From: Wyeomyia smithii
Taxonomy: Eukaryota > Arthropoda > Insecta > Diptera > Culicidae
Length of the DNA stretch: 64,000 nt
Assembly (NCBI RefSeq): GCF_029784165.1
Contig: NC_073694.1
Coordinates: forward strand, 37,181,006 to 37,245,005
Reading direction: 5' to 3'
A program made the translations under genes and the position numbers. The notes under the pieces were generated by a model. That model had not been told where the DNA came from and did no database searches. It was given only the letters and a program-made list of their open reading frames with translations. Below are positions 1 to 10,391 of this stretch, piece after piece (position 1 is the stretch's first letter; each line of letters begins with the position of its first letter).

Positions 1-154
1 TTTTGTCGTAATGATCGTAAAATTCGGATTCTGACACTTCAATAGTATACAAATATAGGAAAAATATAATTGAAATGAAATTCGCATTTTCATTTTTGAG
101 TCGATGGCCAGCGATTCCCCACTGTGCATTGCGTTGAAAAAAATATATAAGAGG

Positions 155-271
155 TTTTCACGTCGAGATCGTTTACAAATACCCAGCCGTAAACTGTATA
201 TCTTCCATTACTCGTCAATGAAGGTAAGTATTTTTACGACTGGGTATTTGTATGCGACCTCGATGTGAAAT
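155..271. repeat. ~117 bp imperfect hairpin (inverted repeat)
   Basis: The arms at about 155-193 and 232-271 are complementary over ~37 bp with few mismatches; both carry the core ACAAATACCCAG/CTGGGTATTTGT. The inner part (ATCTTCCATT against AATGAAGGTA) also pairs, so the whole segment can fold into one long stem. It could be a very short MITE or a hairpin-RNA locus; nothing in the sequence decides between these. Confidence 0.6.
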
Positions 272-964
272 TTCATATTATGGTAACAAGGTGCAAAGCT
301 CACTTCATAAGTATTAATCAGCAGTTTGTGGCTTTCGTCACTTCATGTTCCAAATAGAAGTCATTGAAAATATGACCCAAATTGATGCTTTATTTATTGC
401 TTGATGAGGGTCGAATGTCAGAGATAAGTAAAATTTCAAGATAAGTATTGCCAGTGAAAAGCATGATAAGATACACGCCTTTGACGATCGGAAGCTTAAA
501 ATTCTATATATTTTCACTACCGCAAAGAAGCAAATATGGAAACTTATTCATTGTAACAAAATGATTCGAAGTGCCAACCGGGTGAAATATACAGTGGAAA
601 ACGATTTATAAGAATTCCTGATTGAGAACACTTTTTGACATCCAACCAATTGGTTATCACCTTTTGTTCCTTCCAGCGTTTAAGCTCCATTTTCACTGCA
701 CAGTTCTATATACCGCAGAAAGGTTCTGGGCTGATAAACTGTAGGTAAGATACTTGTTTTGCAAGTTTGTCTGCCCTTGCATTCCCACCAATGCTTTTCT
801 GAGTTTGTTTGACACAGCCGTCGCAATACGAGAATACATTCTCAGACAATTTTGGATGTACAATTTTAGTCATCCATGACTGTCAGAGAAAATACCTATA
901 TTGGATTGAAATTGACCACCGGCCCCTAAGCATTATCCCGCTCCCTTTAAAACCCACTGTTTCT
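272..964. other. AT-rich spacer, no gene seen
   Basis: No ORF of convincing composition and no repeat that I recognise in this stretch. Confidence 0.5.
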
Positions 965-978
965 CTACTGAAAATAGT

Positions 979-2677
979 TTAAGCGGCTCGCTCGTCAGGC
1001 ATTCTGGCTACATGTCCAGCCCACTGAAGCCTGCTCCGCTGCATTAACATTACAATAACTGCATGTTTGTATACCTGGTACAACTCGTGATACATACGTC
1101 TGCGCCACACTCCAACTTCCAGTTTACCGCCAAGTATCGATCGCAGTTCTTTACGCTCAAATACTCCGAGCACTCGTCGATCAGCTTCCTTCAGCGTCCA
1201 TGCTTCATGTCCGTAAAGGGCCACCGCGAGTATCAGCGTCCCATACAGCGCTAGTTTTGTGCGAGTTTGCAAGCTACGGGACCTTAGCTGGTTACGTAGT
1301 CCGTAGAAGGTCCTGTTCGCAGCTGCAACTCGTCGTTTCACTTCACGGCTCATATCGTTGTCACATGTCACAAGCGTACCTAGATAAACGAAGATGTCAA
1401 CCACTTTAAATTGTTCTCCATCAATCTCCACCTCAGCACCAACACTACGGGATTCCCTAGCTCACTGCCAGCTACCATGTACTTCATTTTAGCAGAGTTA
1501 ATGACAAGTCCCAATCTAGCTACTTCCCTCTTAAAAGTTACGAAGGTCTCCTCCACGGCCTTACGGTTGATACCGATGATATCAATGTCGTCCGCAAAAC
1601 CAAGATGTATGTGAGATTTCGTGATGATCGTACCGTTACTTTGCACGTTTGCGTTCAAGTGCGATGTTGAATAGTAAGTTAGAGGGCGCATCCCCCTGCT
1701 TCAGTCGATTCAACGTTACGAACGCGACTGATGTCTCGCCAGTTATCCGCACGCATGATTTCGATCCCTTCAGCGTCATAAGACTCAGCTTTATTAGTTT
1801 CGTCGGGAAACCGTGTTCCATCATGATCTGTCACAACTCGTTTCTTTTTACTGAGCCGTATGCCGCCTTGAAATCCACAAACAGATGGTGAGTCGGTAAG
1901 TTGTACTCCCGGAACTTATCGAGGATTTGTCACTGGGTGAAGATTTGATCCATTATGGAACGCCCCTGTCGAAAACCAGCCTGGTATTCGCCAACAAAGG
2001 ATTCCGTTAACGATCCCAATCTGAAGAACAGAGCACTCTATATGCGGAGTTGAGCAACGTAATGCCTCGATAGTTGTAACAATCCAGTCGATGACTCTTC
2101 CTATTGATGGGGCATATGCGGCCTTCCAACCAGTCGTTCGGCATTTGTTTATCCGCCCAGATCCTTAGTTTTATCTGTTGGATTGCATAGTACAGCCGCT
2201 CGCTTCCTGCTTTTAGAAGTTCGGCCGGGATACCGTCCTTCCTAGCGGCCTTGCTGTTTTTCAGCTCACTAATCGCCTTTTTCACTTCATCCTGTGTTGG
2301 AAGCTCCACAGCTTGGTTGTCACCCATAATCGTCATCCTGTTCCTGTTCTGCTCATCCGGTTCCTCACCGTTCAAAAGCGCCCGAAAATGCTTCTGGCAT
2401 GGCTGCAACCGTCGTTTTATCAGTAATCAGGTTGCCGTCCTTGTCATTACACATGACCAGCACAGGGAAATTCCTGCTTCTGACTCTGTTGACTGTTCTA
2501 TAGGATCCCCGCTCGTCGTTTTGAGCATAGCTGTCCTCTGATCTGACGAGAACCTGGTCCTCGTACTCGCGCTTCTTCCGACGGTGGTTTCTATTTCCGG
2601 CAGCTCCAGCCCCCCTCTACCTCCCTCCGTTCTGACGCGTAGCGGCAGTGAGCACGCGGCTCCTGGCACGGTTCTTC

Positions 2678-2733
<56 letters not shown>

Positions 2734-3735
2734 CACTCGGCATCGACCCAGTCATTACGCTGTCTTCCACGCGTCGTACCTACCACCTCGCAGTCGTTTC
2801 GATGGCGCCGTGGATACTGCTCCAAAGCCCATTCATGTCTTCTACTCCTTCCTTCTGCTGTTCTGCGATCCGTAGATCCAGCTCTCTGGCAAATTCTGCT
2901 GCCACGCCATCAGCTTTCAACCACAACCGATATTTCAGCATGTTCGACAACCGTGTGCGGGTCTTACAAACGACGAGATAATGATCAGAGTCAATGTTTA
3001 GTTTCCGAAAAGACCTAACATCAGTAGCATCCGAAAAGTACCGTCAATCAGTACGTGATCGATCTGGGAACAGGCTTCTCCATTTGGATACTTCCTCCTA
3101 GTGTATTTTTGGTCATTCAAACTAGAAAATAGGAGCTACATATGGCTATTCCGCTGGCCGCGGAAAAGTTGATCAGCCTCAGGCAGTTTTCATTGTTTGA
3201 CGAGTGGAGGCTATGCCTTCCAATGACCAGACGGAAGAATTCCTCTCTCCCAACTTGTACGTTTGCATCTTCGATGGCGACTTTTACGTCGTGTTTTTGG
3301 CACTCGTCATAGATTCGCTCCAGCTTGTCATAGAACTCATCGGACTTCATCGGATTTGTCGTTTGTCGGTGCGTAGGTGTTGATTAAAATGTAGTTGAAG
3401 AATTAGCCCTTAATCCTCAACACGCATATACGGTCATCTACGGGCCTCCACCGGATGACTATTGTTTTCTGATTTCCCAGCACTACGAAACCGACGCCCC
3501 GTTCCGCTGCTTTGTGCCACTGTAGTAGATGTGGTACTCGAAAGAAGTGTGTGCAAAAGAGTCTACTGCACGGAATTCCCTTTCTCCGGATTTTGGCCAC
3601 TGAAGCTCCTGAATCGCTGCTATTTCGACTCCCTGCCGCTGCAGTTCTCGAGCAAGCAAGCCAGCCCGCGCCGGTTCATTGAAAGATCGGACGTTCCAAG
3701 AACCCAATTTCCAATCGTTTACATAAATTTTTTTT
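979..3735 (-). pseudogene. RTE-like endonuclease/reverse transcriptase relic
   Basis: The endonuclease start is seen at 3707-3483 (IGSWNVRSFNEPARAGLLA) and continues at 3350-3117 (DANVQVGREE, the counterpart of the catalytic GDFNAQVG motif, with the first Gly changed to Glu). A connector lies at 2825-2427, where a GA tract encodes an Arg-Glu run. The RT begins at 2408-2007 (DGIPAELLKAG, YRGITLLN) and continues at 1824-1636 and 1691-1380, where the FADDIDIIG active-site motif is intact. The C-terminal part at 1431-979 (YLGTLVTCDND, WAGHVARMPDE) is typical of insect RTE copies. At least five frame breaks separate these blocks, so the copy cannot make a protein. Codon use is ordinary for this element group. 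A related but independently decayed copy lies at 61140-63650. Confidence 0.8.
2681..2731. repeat. (TC)25 microsatellite inside the RTE connector
   Basis: An uninterrupted TC dinucleotide run on the + strand. On the coding (minus) strand it is (GA)n and reads as alternating Arg-Glu between CQR and EMRRTVPG. It lies where RTE proteins have a charged linker between endonuclease and RT, so it probably arose by slippage from a short GA-rich seed. Confidence 0.95.
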
Positions 3736-4140
3736 TTGTGTTCGAAGCCTAGGTCTTTGCCGATTGATCCGTTCCGTATTGCTAATTTCGTTGTTCGTGG
3801 TTGAAGAAAGGTTTCGGTATGCTACCTTACCAGGGTCGCGATACCTACATCCTGCTGATGGGACTGCCATCTTAGGTGTAGTTGGCGGATACAGCATTCC
3901 ATAATTTAGCCGCCCGCTCCAGGTCAGACGCTGTTGTACGCCGCCCCTAATATGGGGATACAGCCGCGTACGACCCCCTTTCCAATCAGCATACGACCAT
4001 AGTTTCCACCGAGGGTTGGTTACGTAATCTCCGCTAAGGTTACTCGTGTCCCGGTCGGCGTCTCGTGGAGGTTGGGATATGAGTTGCTAGACAGAGGTGA
4101 ATGACCACAATTAGGTCTCAAGTTGCACGTGTCCAACCAT

Positions 4141-6350
4141 TTACCAACCCCGCAAATACTCATATTGGATGATATTTGGTCACTTGAGGCTGTTGTTCAG
4201 AAACACAATGTCACCATACCCAGATTAGGCAATAGTTGACCATTTTAGGATGTATTCAGGCAACCAGAAGTAGTCATCTGGATTAAGAATGGTGATTGAG
4301 GTTGGATTCTGGCCTCTGGGTAACATCCCGGTTTCGAAAATCTATATTGAATGGTTCACGGATACACGGGTTGATATCCTAGACCATTTAAATGAATTTC
4401 CAGAGAAAGCCAGAAAACGCATTTCTTGCAAACAATTCATTATGTCGTCTAATTTTGTTTTATGTAAATGTAGTCTAATATTTATTATTCATTCGTTCTC
4501 TATTACCCCTAGACGTAAACTTTTAATTTATTTTAAATTTATTTTAAATTCCTTTTTATTTTATTAATTACTTAAGAAACGTCCACTGGTTACGCAAAAC
4601 AAATATAAATATTCTCGAAACCTTCTTCTTTTGCATAGATTCTCAAATTTTTTAGCATTTTAGCGAGTGATATATGCTGTTCGGTCCTTTGGAGCACTTT
4701 TACACCCTCGGTTTTGCCAGTCATTGCTATACCTTTCTAGGGGTATTATTGCTTGATTAACTGTCGTGATATTGCTGCAAATTTATACAATGTTGCCAGT
4801 TTATTTTGCTCGCATGTTGCGAACAAGCCAATGCGTACTTTTGCCCCTCACTGCTCTTTGTATAGCAAGCAGAGTGATTTTGCATTCACATCCTAGTGAG
4901 TTTTAAAAGTTACTTGCTCATCTGTTGTTGGTCGCAGATTAACCCTACTGCAATAAACTAGTTTTGTAGGTTGTTCCTAACACCTGTGATTCTATTCTAG
5001 TCACTGTCGAAAATATCACCCCTAATCCAAGTTAAGTTCTCAATTATAGCAGCTCAATTCAATTGCGACAAAAATGTTGTGCGTGAGGTGCCAGTACACT
5101 AAGAACAATTATAAATTAAGCAGCATCTCCAATAGCACACGATTGCTCCACCAAAAGTAAGCTCAAAAAGCAAAACGTAAACAAAATAACGACATTCATT
5201 AAGTACGTCACGAGAATTTCGATTAAATTTTACCCCTCCCTTGTCACATTTACACCCTAGTAAAAAATAAATGAATCACCCAAGTGAATATTTGGTTAAG
5301 GATACCTAATGAATATTAAAATAATTTTCATCTGGGTTGGAACGAGTTGTGAGCCATTTTAGAATCCAGTTCTAAAATATTCCATGTTAAGCCTTCGGTT
5401 GCCCAGGAAACGGCCAAGTTCCAGAAGATTGATTTTCGGGCAAACATTTTTTTTATAAAACTCCAGATTTCGACGATTTCTACATTTTTAGGTCAATTGG
5501 CATCGAAAAACAAAGTTGCGATTTTTCCAATTTCATGTACTCCCCCTTGGTAGACTTTGAGCGCTTCAAGGTACCCATAAGTCATGTCCGATTGAGCTGA
5601 AATTTTGCACAGATCATTTTTTTGGGTCAATGAACAAAATTTACATGGTCGGTTTTCGAAATTTGATATGACTCTTTTCGCTGCCACCCTAGTGTGTGTT
5701 TTAGATAGCTTTCAAGAAAGCTTGTTTTTTTCTAACTCAGTTTACATATCGTGATGTGATTTCAAGACGCATTTGATGTCTTTGAAATCATTAACATTTG
5801 CATACTGTATGTCGGGGAAAAATGCTGCTTGGCAGCTTTTGCAGCTCGTATGCTGTACGCAAACTAATACACGCACACCGGATGAATTGGAGATAGAAGA
5901 AATCAGCAACACGTGCAACATATGCGACGGTATGTGTTGTTTCTTGACTGGAGAAGAACTTTATTGCTTTGTAAGTAACAAATTTGTTATCTTAAGGGCC
6001 ATTTTGCGCTTTACGGATGAAAATGTAGCAACACTTCGTCAGACTCTTTTGGGGAATCAAGACTTTCTGGTGATGCCTTGAAGCAACCAGTTTCGGAAGA
6101 ATTTCTTTTGCTGGTATTGTTCATTTAGTGTCAGTTTGATTATTAATCAATGTGGTTGTGAATAAAAAAGTGGTTGAGGTATACAGGTTAAAGAATATAC
6201 TTTGTTGATAGTCCCACATCAAGTTTTGCAGTCAAAGATAAAACTAAAAGCATCTGCGGCTAACATGTTAAGAAAAAGTAGGACATTTTACTCAACCAGC
6301 AAGCTACAATTGTGCAATCATTTTTTCTTCATTCACTTTCAAACTATTCT
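4141..6350. other. Spacer with dispersed repeats upstream of the NACHT gene
   Basis: Mostly AT-rich unique-looking DNA. The block at about 4233-4280 (CCATTTTAGGATGTATTCAG) resembles the block at 11319-11366 and, more weakly, 5340-5420, so a dispersed repeat family is present on both sides of the NACHT gene. No promoter motif of high quality was found. Any 5' untranslated exon of the downstream gene should lie here, because that gene appears to start behind a splice acceptor. Confidence 0.5.
5773..6081 (+). CDS. Unrecognised ORF, 102 codons, doubtful
   Basis: The frame contains a cysteine-rich stretch (CNICDGMCCFL, about residues 47-57) and a plausible mixed composition in its C-terminal half (FVILRAILRFTDENVATLR). 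It ends 230 bp before the large NACHT ORF and is on the same strand. I do not recognise the product. No convincing Kozak context or splice sites support it, and AT-rich DNA of this length gives such ORFs by chance. It could also be a fragment of an old element. Confidence 0.15.
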   Translation: MMSLKSLTFAYCMSGKNAAWQLLQLVCCTQTNTRTPDELEIEEISNTCNICDGMCCFLTGEELYCFVSNKFVILRAILRFTDENVATLRQTLLGNQDFLVMP

Positions 6351-6364
6351 CTTCCTTCTTACAG
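6351..6364 (+). promoter_or_regulatory. Probable 3' splice acceptor before the NACHT ORF
   Basis: The pyrimidine-rich stretch TCTTCCTTCTTACAG ends at 6364, 13 bases before the ATG at 6378. It fits the dipteran acceptor consensus. The reading frame is open upstream to 6312, but the residues it gives look non-coding. I therefore take 6378 as the start and place an intron in the 5' untranslated region or close to the start. The donor was not identified. Confidence 0.5.
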
Positions 6365-6377
6365 AACAGTCAAAACG

Positions 6378-9300
6378 ATGATATCCGCAAACCAAATCTC
6401 AGACGAAAGACAGAATGTTCCGCTATCCGTTTTTAAGCTTCCAGAGGCGAAAAGACGCCGAGGAACAACAGCAGGAATGGACGGCTATTTGTTCGAAACA
6501 ATAATACTCTCACTTGTGTTGCATCGAGCGACACAGAAAAACATAAAATCATTCTGCATGGCAACTAATATGGCCCAAATTGGAGCCTTCGACGATTTGG
6601 TATTCATCGACAAATCCGAACCACGATGGGGTCTGTTTCTCCAAGCCAAACATACGAAGAAGTCCATTACGCACGGTTCACTGATGACCAGATCAGGTGA
6701 TTTTAGTCTCTGTAAATATCTGGATAGCTTCAAGAAAATTAAAGATGAGTTTAAAGGCATAAACGTGAGCTGCGTTATATATAGTTCTGGTGGTGTTGCC
6801 AGCAACACGATTAAAATGAAAAACAACATAAATCGTTCATCAATTCCCAAGGATCGATCACACGTTCTAGTTTTGATTTCGATCGAAGCTGCAGGTGAGA
6901 TATTTCAGTTAAATAAAGATCACTACGTGGATGAACTGGAGAAAATTCCCGGTTTGATAAACGAAAGTGATAGTGGAGTGGTAAACGACTTTCTCGATAA
7001 TCTGTGGTTTTACGTGAAACAACCTAGAGAAGATGAGTTAAAAAAGAAATTAAACACTGAAATATCTAAACACTATTTTGCCGATTCACATTTGAACTCT
7101 GAAGAAGATATGATTTTGCATTACGTTCACGACAAAATTCTACAGTGGTGGAAGGATCCGAAAGAAAAATGGCTGACCAATGAATGCAAATATTTCGAAG
7201 AGGCAATTTTAACTATTCTGAACGGTCTCTTTGACGCTCATAATCGAAGTTACCAAGGTTACAAATCACAGCAGTTTAGAAACGACGCCATGAAAGGCTT
7301 AGAATTGGATAAGTTGTCGGAAGGTGTTCTCAACATTGCGACTAAGCATCCTCTAATATTGTGCGCGAAGTTATCGCAGCTTTTCGATAAGCAATGCTAC
7401 TTGATTGATTGGGATATTGTCAAATCTCGCAAGTGCACCGAGGTCCTGGGACAGGTGATTGAAAGTTATGTTTACAATCCGAAAGACAAATATCCAATTA
7501 TAGTAACAGTCATTAATAATGACACAAATGATTTTACATTGGATTGCTCGTCACTTAAAAACAGCATTGTGATAAGTACAAATAAAATTCTAAAAAATGC
7601 AATTGAATATATTTCCAAAGGTTTGGCCGATTTGACACCTGAGTCGCAAGATCAAATTTTAGCTGCCGGAACAATAAACTTCCAAGATGAGAAAGTTTCT
7701 TTGAAAGATCTCATAACTACTGAAGACCTGAAATATGCGATCGATGCAACAACACTTTCAATGCTATTTGTCAAGGACGAGATCAAAATAGGCAAAACAC
7801 CAGCGACTTATATTGCCGAAGGTGTGGAGGACTATTTCATTCCGCGTATTTTTCAGTGCCAAGCGACAGACAGAACTCAGGCAGAGATAAACAATATTGT
7901 TCCAGATTTTAAACAAAGTAATGAGCTGTCTTCAGTGGAGCTGCTAGTGGCAGAACCTGGAATGGGGAAGTCTACGATTTTCTCATTCATGGCCAAAACG
8001 ACGAAACGCACAAATCCAACCTTCTGGGTATCAAATCTATGTTTTCATGATCATTCGGGAGTTTTCTCAAAATGGCCTAGCACAAACAACACCGACGACC
8101 AGCAAGTTATACAACGTTTTTTGTTTGATACACTTAAATATTTTCAAACCAGGAAACCCAGTCGAAATAAAAGCAAATTGGTTGGGCCAGCTTTGCTAGA
8201 AAAAAAGATATTCGATCATTTGTATCGAGAAAGAAAAATTGTGATATTACTTGATGGGTTCGATGAAATCAGTCCAAATTACGAGAAACAAGTGTTATTC
8301 TTAGTGAGCATGTTGAGTAAAGAAAACATAAAAAGTCTGTGGATTTCAACTCGACCGAATCTCGAACTCATGTTAGAAAAAGAATTGGGCGTTATTTCTT
8401 TAAAATTGAAACCACTTGAAAAAAAAGATCAAACACAATTTCTCAAAACTTACTGGGAAAGTCATATCGAAATAGGCAACAATCGTTTGGGTGAATTTTG
8501 CACTGAACTTTTATCGCAGCTATCAAACTCAATCGGTTATAAGCAAGAAAAATTTACTGGCATTCCACTGCAGCTACGAATGATTGCAGAAATATTCACT
8601 GAACTGTGCGAACAATTTTGTGGTTCACTTTGCTGTAAAACAACTGAAGAATTGAGGGAAGTTATCAAGTCTAAAATGAATTTAAACGATTTATACGAAG
8701 AGTTTTTTAGAATCAAATTTAAGGTTGTACTACACGAAGAGAAAGAGAGCATGGACCTCGCGTCGATAAACGTTCAGCAAAAACTTGACGCTGCAACACC
8801 TGGCGTATTGGAGGATCATCGAATATTGGCGGTTTTTGCACTGATATTCGATGATTGTGAAAAAATTCTCTCATTGCACGAACGTTCGCGAGGTGCCGAG
8901 CTCGTAAAAAAGGTCTCTAACTCACTCGAAAAGACTGGCATCGTCTATCAAATCGTAAATGGTCAGCCAATTTTCGTTCACCAAACCTTCGCTGAATATT
9001 TTCTTGTTGATTATTTTTGGGGGAAAATTGACGAGGATGATTATAAAATTGAAGCACTAGTTGAAGATTTTATAAACAATGAGAGGGTACAGGTTTGCCG
9101 ATTTCTACAGCAAAAAGTTAACAAACCAGGGATAAAAAGTGAATCGTTGATTCGATTTTTCGAGGCTGTTGTTAATGGGATTATTCTACACCAGACAACA
9201 ATTCTTAATAGGATTCATAAGATTGTTGGCGAGGTTGATAACCGTTGGACAAGAGAAACGGAACGAAAATGTAATTCGTATTGTTTTTCACTCCAGAACA

Positions 9301-10391
9301 ACTCTGCGATACGAATTTTACTTGAAACAGTCGATTCGATCGTTGTTTTATTGAATAAACAAAAAACTGGCTCAATTGCAATTCTTCATGATTTACCACC
9401 GGTTGAACGCGAAATTCTGTTCTGTACCTTGATAAACTACGGTTTAATAAATTTAACGAAGTGTTTGAAGGATACTGTTGCACACTGGGACTTCAACACT
9501 TTTTACAAAAGTTACATGTTCGTAGGACATTTTTCAGATAACGATCTTCTGACTGCTTTACATGTTGCTGCGATCAAAGGTTATAGCGAATTGGTGGACT
9601 ATTTAATTGATGCTGGAGCGAACATTGATGCCGGAACAAAACCTTGCGGAGAAACTGCGCTAATGCTTTCATCACGTTTTGAGCATCCTCAAATCGTTCA
9701 AAAACTATTGGAAAATAACGCGAATATCAAAGTTGCAAATAGTTCTAAAAGAACAGCACTTCATTTTGCTTTATCGAAAGAACAAGGTGAAATTGTCAGG
9801 ATGTTGGTAGACAAAGGAGCAGATGTGCATGCTATTACAAAAAGAAAAGAAACAACATTGATGCTTGCTTCCAGATCTGGGCAAATGGATATGTTAGACC
9901 TTTTAATTGCTTTGAAGGTTGATATCGATGCTAAAGACGAAAAGGGATGGACGGCATTACATATGGCTGCATTCCAAGGTCTGGGTGAAGTAATCAAAAA
10001 ACTGTTGACAGCAGGAGCAAATGTGAACGCAACTACTTTGTTGGGAAAAACGTCATTAATGATTGTTTCCGAATTTGGATGTGTTAATTCGGTAAAAATA
10101 AATGCAAAAGCTTCTCTTGGACAGACGGCATTACATTACGCTGCATTAGGAAACACAGTTCAAACAATTGAAGAACTGTTAACTGCAGGAGCAAACGTTG
10201 ATGCTACGTCTAAAACGGGAGAAACAGCATTAGCTATTGCTTCTGGAGTGGGAAATATTGATGCGGTGAAAGTTTTGACAACTAAATATAATGACATCCT
10301 AGCTACCGACAAGGCTGGAATGTCGGCTTTTCATTGGGCTGCATTTAATAACGAAGTTCAAGTAGTCCAAGAACTGTTGCAGTCAACATGA
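6378..10391 (+). CDS. Nuclease-like/NACHT/ankyrin-repeat protein, interrupted by an in-frame TGA
   Basis: Numbered from the ATG at 6378 (1337 codons). Residues ~30-230 carry a PD-(D/E)XK-like motif set: E40 (YLFETI), D72-D73 (FDDLVF) and Q89-A-K91 (LFLQAKH), spaced as in DUF4297/Cap4-type and related nuclease domains. A NACHT ATPase follows: Walker A at 525-533 (AEPGMGKST), Walker B at 622-630 (VILLDGFDE), a sensor-type arginine at R659 (ISTRP), and the end of the winged-helix region at 866-875 (FVHQTFAEYF). From ~1056 there are nine ankyrin repeats, the sixth shortened. The stop at 10389-10391 lies inside the ninth repeat, and the same frame continues for 226 codons. By analogy this is a STAND-type receptor in which the ankyrins sense, NACHT oligomerises and the N-terminus acts. 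The nuclease call is inference; the NACHT and ankyrin calls are firm. No signal peptide or membrane segment is seen. The ORF has no internal intron. Confidence 0.8.
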   Translation: MISANQISDERQNVPLSVFKLPEAKRRRGTTAGMDGYLFETIILSLVLHRATQKNIKSFCMATNMAQIGAFDDLVFIDKSEPRWGLFLQAKHTKKSITHGSLMTRSGDFSLCKYLDSFKKIKDEFKGINVSCVIYSSGGVASNTIKMKNNINRSSIPKDRSHVLVLISIEAAGEIFQLNKDHYVDELEKIPGLINESDSGVVNDFLDNLWFYVKQPREDELKKKLNTEISKHYFADSHLNSEEDMILHYVHDKILQWWKDPKEKWLTNECKYFEEAILTILNGLFDAHNRSYQGYKSQQFRNDAMKGLELDKLSEGVLNIATKHPLILCAKLSQLFDKQCYLIDWDIVKSRKCTEVLGQVIESYVYNPKDKYPIIVTVINNDTNDFTLDCSSLKNSIVISTNKILKNAIEYISKGLADLTPESQDQILAAGTINFQDEKVSLKDLITTEDLKYAIDATTLSMLFVKDEIKIGKTPATYIAEGVEDYFIPRIFQCQATDRTQAEINNIVPDFKQSNELSSVELLVAEPGMGKSTIFSFMAKTTKRTNPTFWVSNLCFHDHSGVFSKWPSTNNTDDQQVIQRFLFDTLKYFQTRKPSRNKSKLVGPALLEKKIFDHLYRERKIVILLDGFDEISPNYEKQVLFLVSMLSKENIKSLWISTRPNLELMLEKELGVISLKLKPLEKKDQTQFLKTYWESHIEIGNNRLGEFCTELLSQLSNSIGYKQEKFTGIPLQLRMIAEIFTELCEQFCGSLCCKTTEELREVIKSKMNLNDLYEEFFRIKFKVVLHEEKESMDLASINVQQKLDAATPGVLEDHRILAVFALIFDDCEKILSLHERSRGAELVKKVSNSLEKTGIVYQIVNGQPIFVHQTFAEYFLVDYFWGKIDEDDYKIEALVEDFINNERVQVCRFLQQKVNKPGIKSESLIRFFEAVVNGIILHQTTILNRIHKIVGEVDNRWTRETERKCNSYCFSLQNNSAIRILLETVDSIVVLLNKQKTGSIAILHDLPPVEREILFCTLINYGLINLTKCLKDTVAHWDFNTFYKSYMFVGHFSDNDLLTALHVAAIKGYSELVDYLIDAGANIDAGTKPCGETALMLSSRFEHPQIVQKLLENNANIKVANSSKRTALHFALSKEQGEIVRMLVDKGADVHAITKRKETTLMLASRSGQMDMLDLLIALKVDIDAKDEKGWTALHMAAFQGLGEVIKKLLTAGANVNATTLLGKTSLMIVSEFGCVNSVKINAKASLGQTALHYAALGNTVQTIEELLTAGANVDATSKTGETALAIASGVGNIDAVKVLTTKYNDILATDKAGMSAFHWAAFNNEVQVVQELLQST

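Larger units (their letters stand above)
965..4140 (-). mobile_element. RTE-like non-LTR retrotransposon, degenerate
   Basis: Read on the minus strand, the segment gives in order an untranslated leader (about 4140-3740), an apurinic-type endonuclease, a connector, a reverse transcriptase and a C-terminal domain, spread over several frames. The single pol-like frame without RNase H fits the RTE group, which is common in mosquitoes. The 3' limit is placed just after the last recognisable codons near 965-979; no poly(A) or target-site duplication was identified. The 5' limit near 4140 is a guess from the end of the GC-richer leader. Confidence 0.75.

Noticed and set aside
2584..3018. 144-codon plus-strand ORF with a Ser-Leu run
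   Set aside because: Antisense shadow of the RTE relic created by the (TC)n tract.
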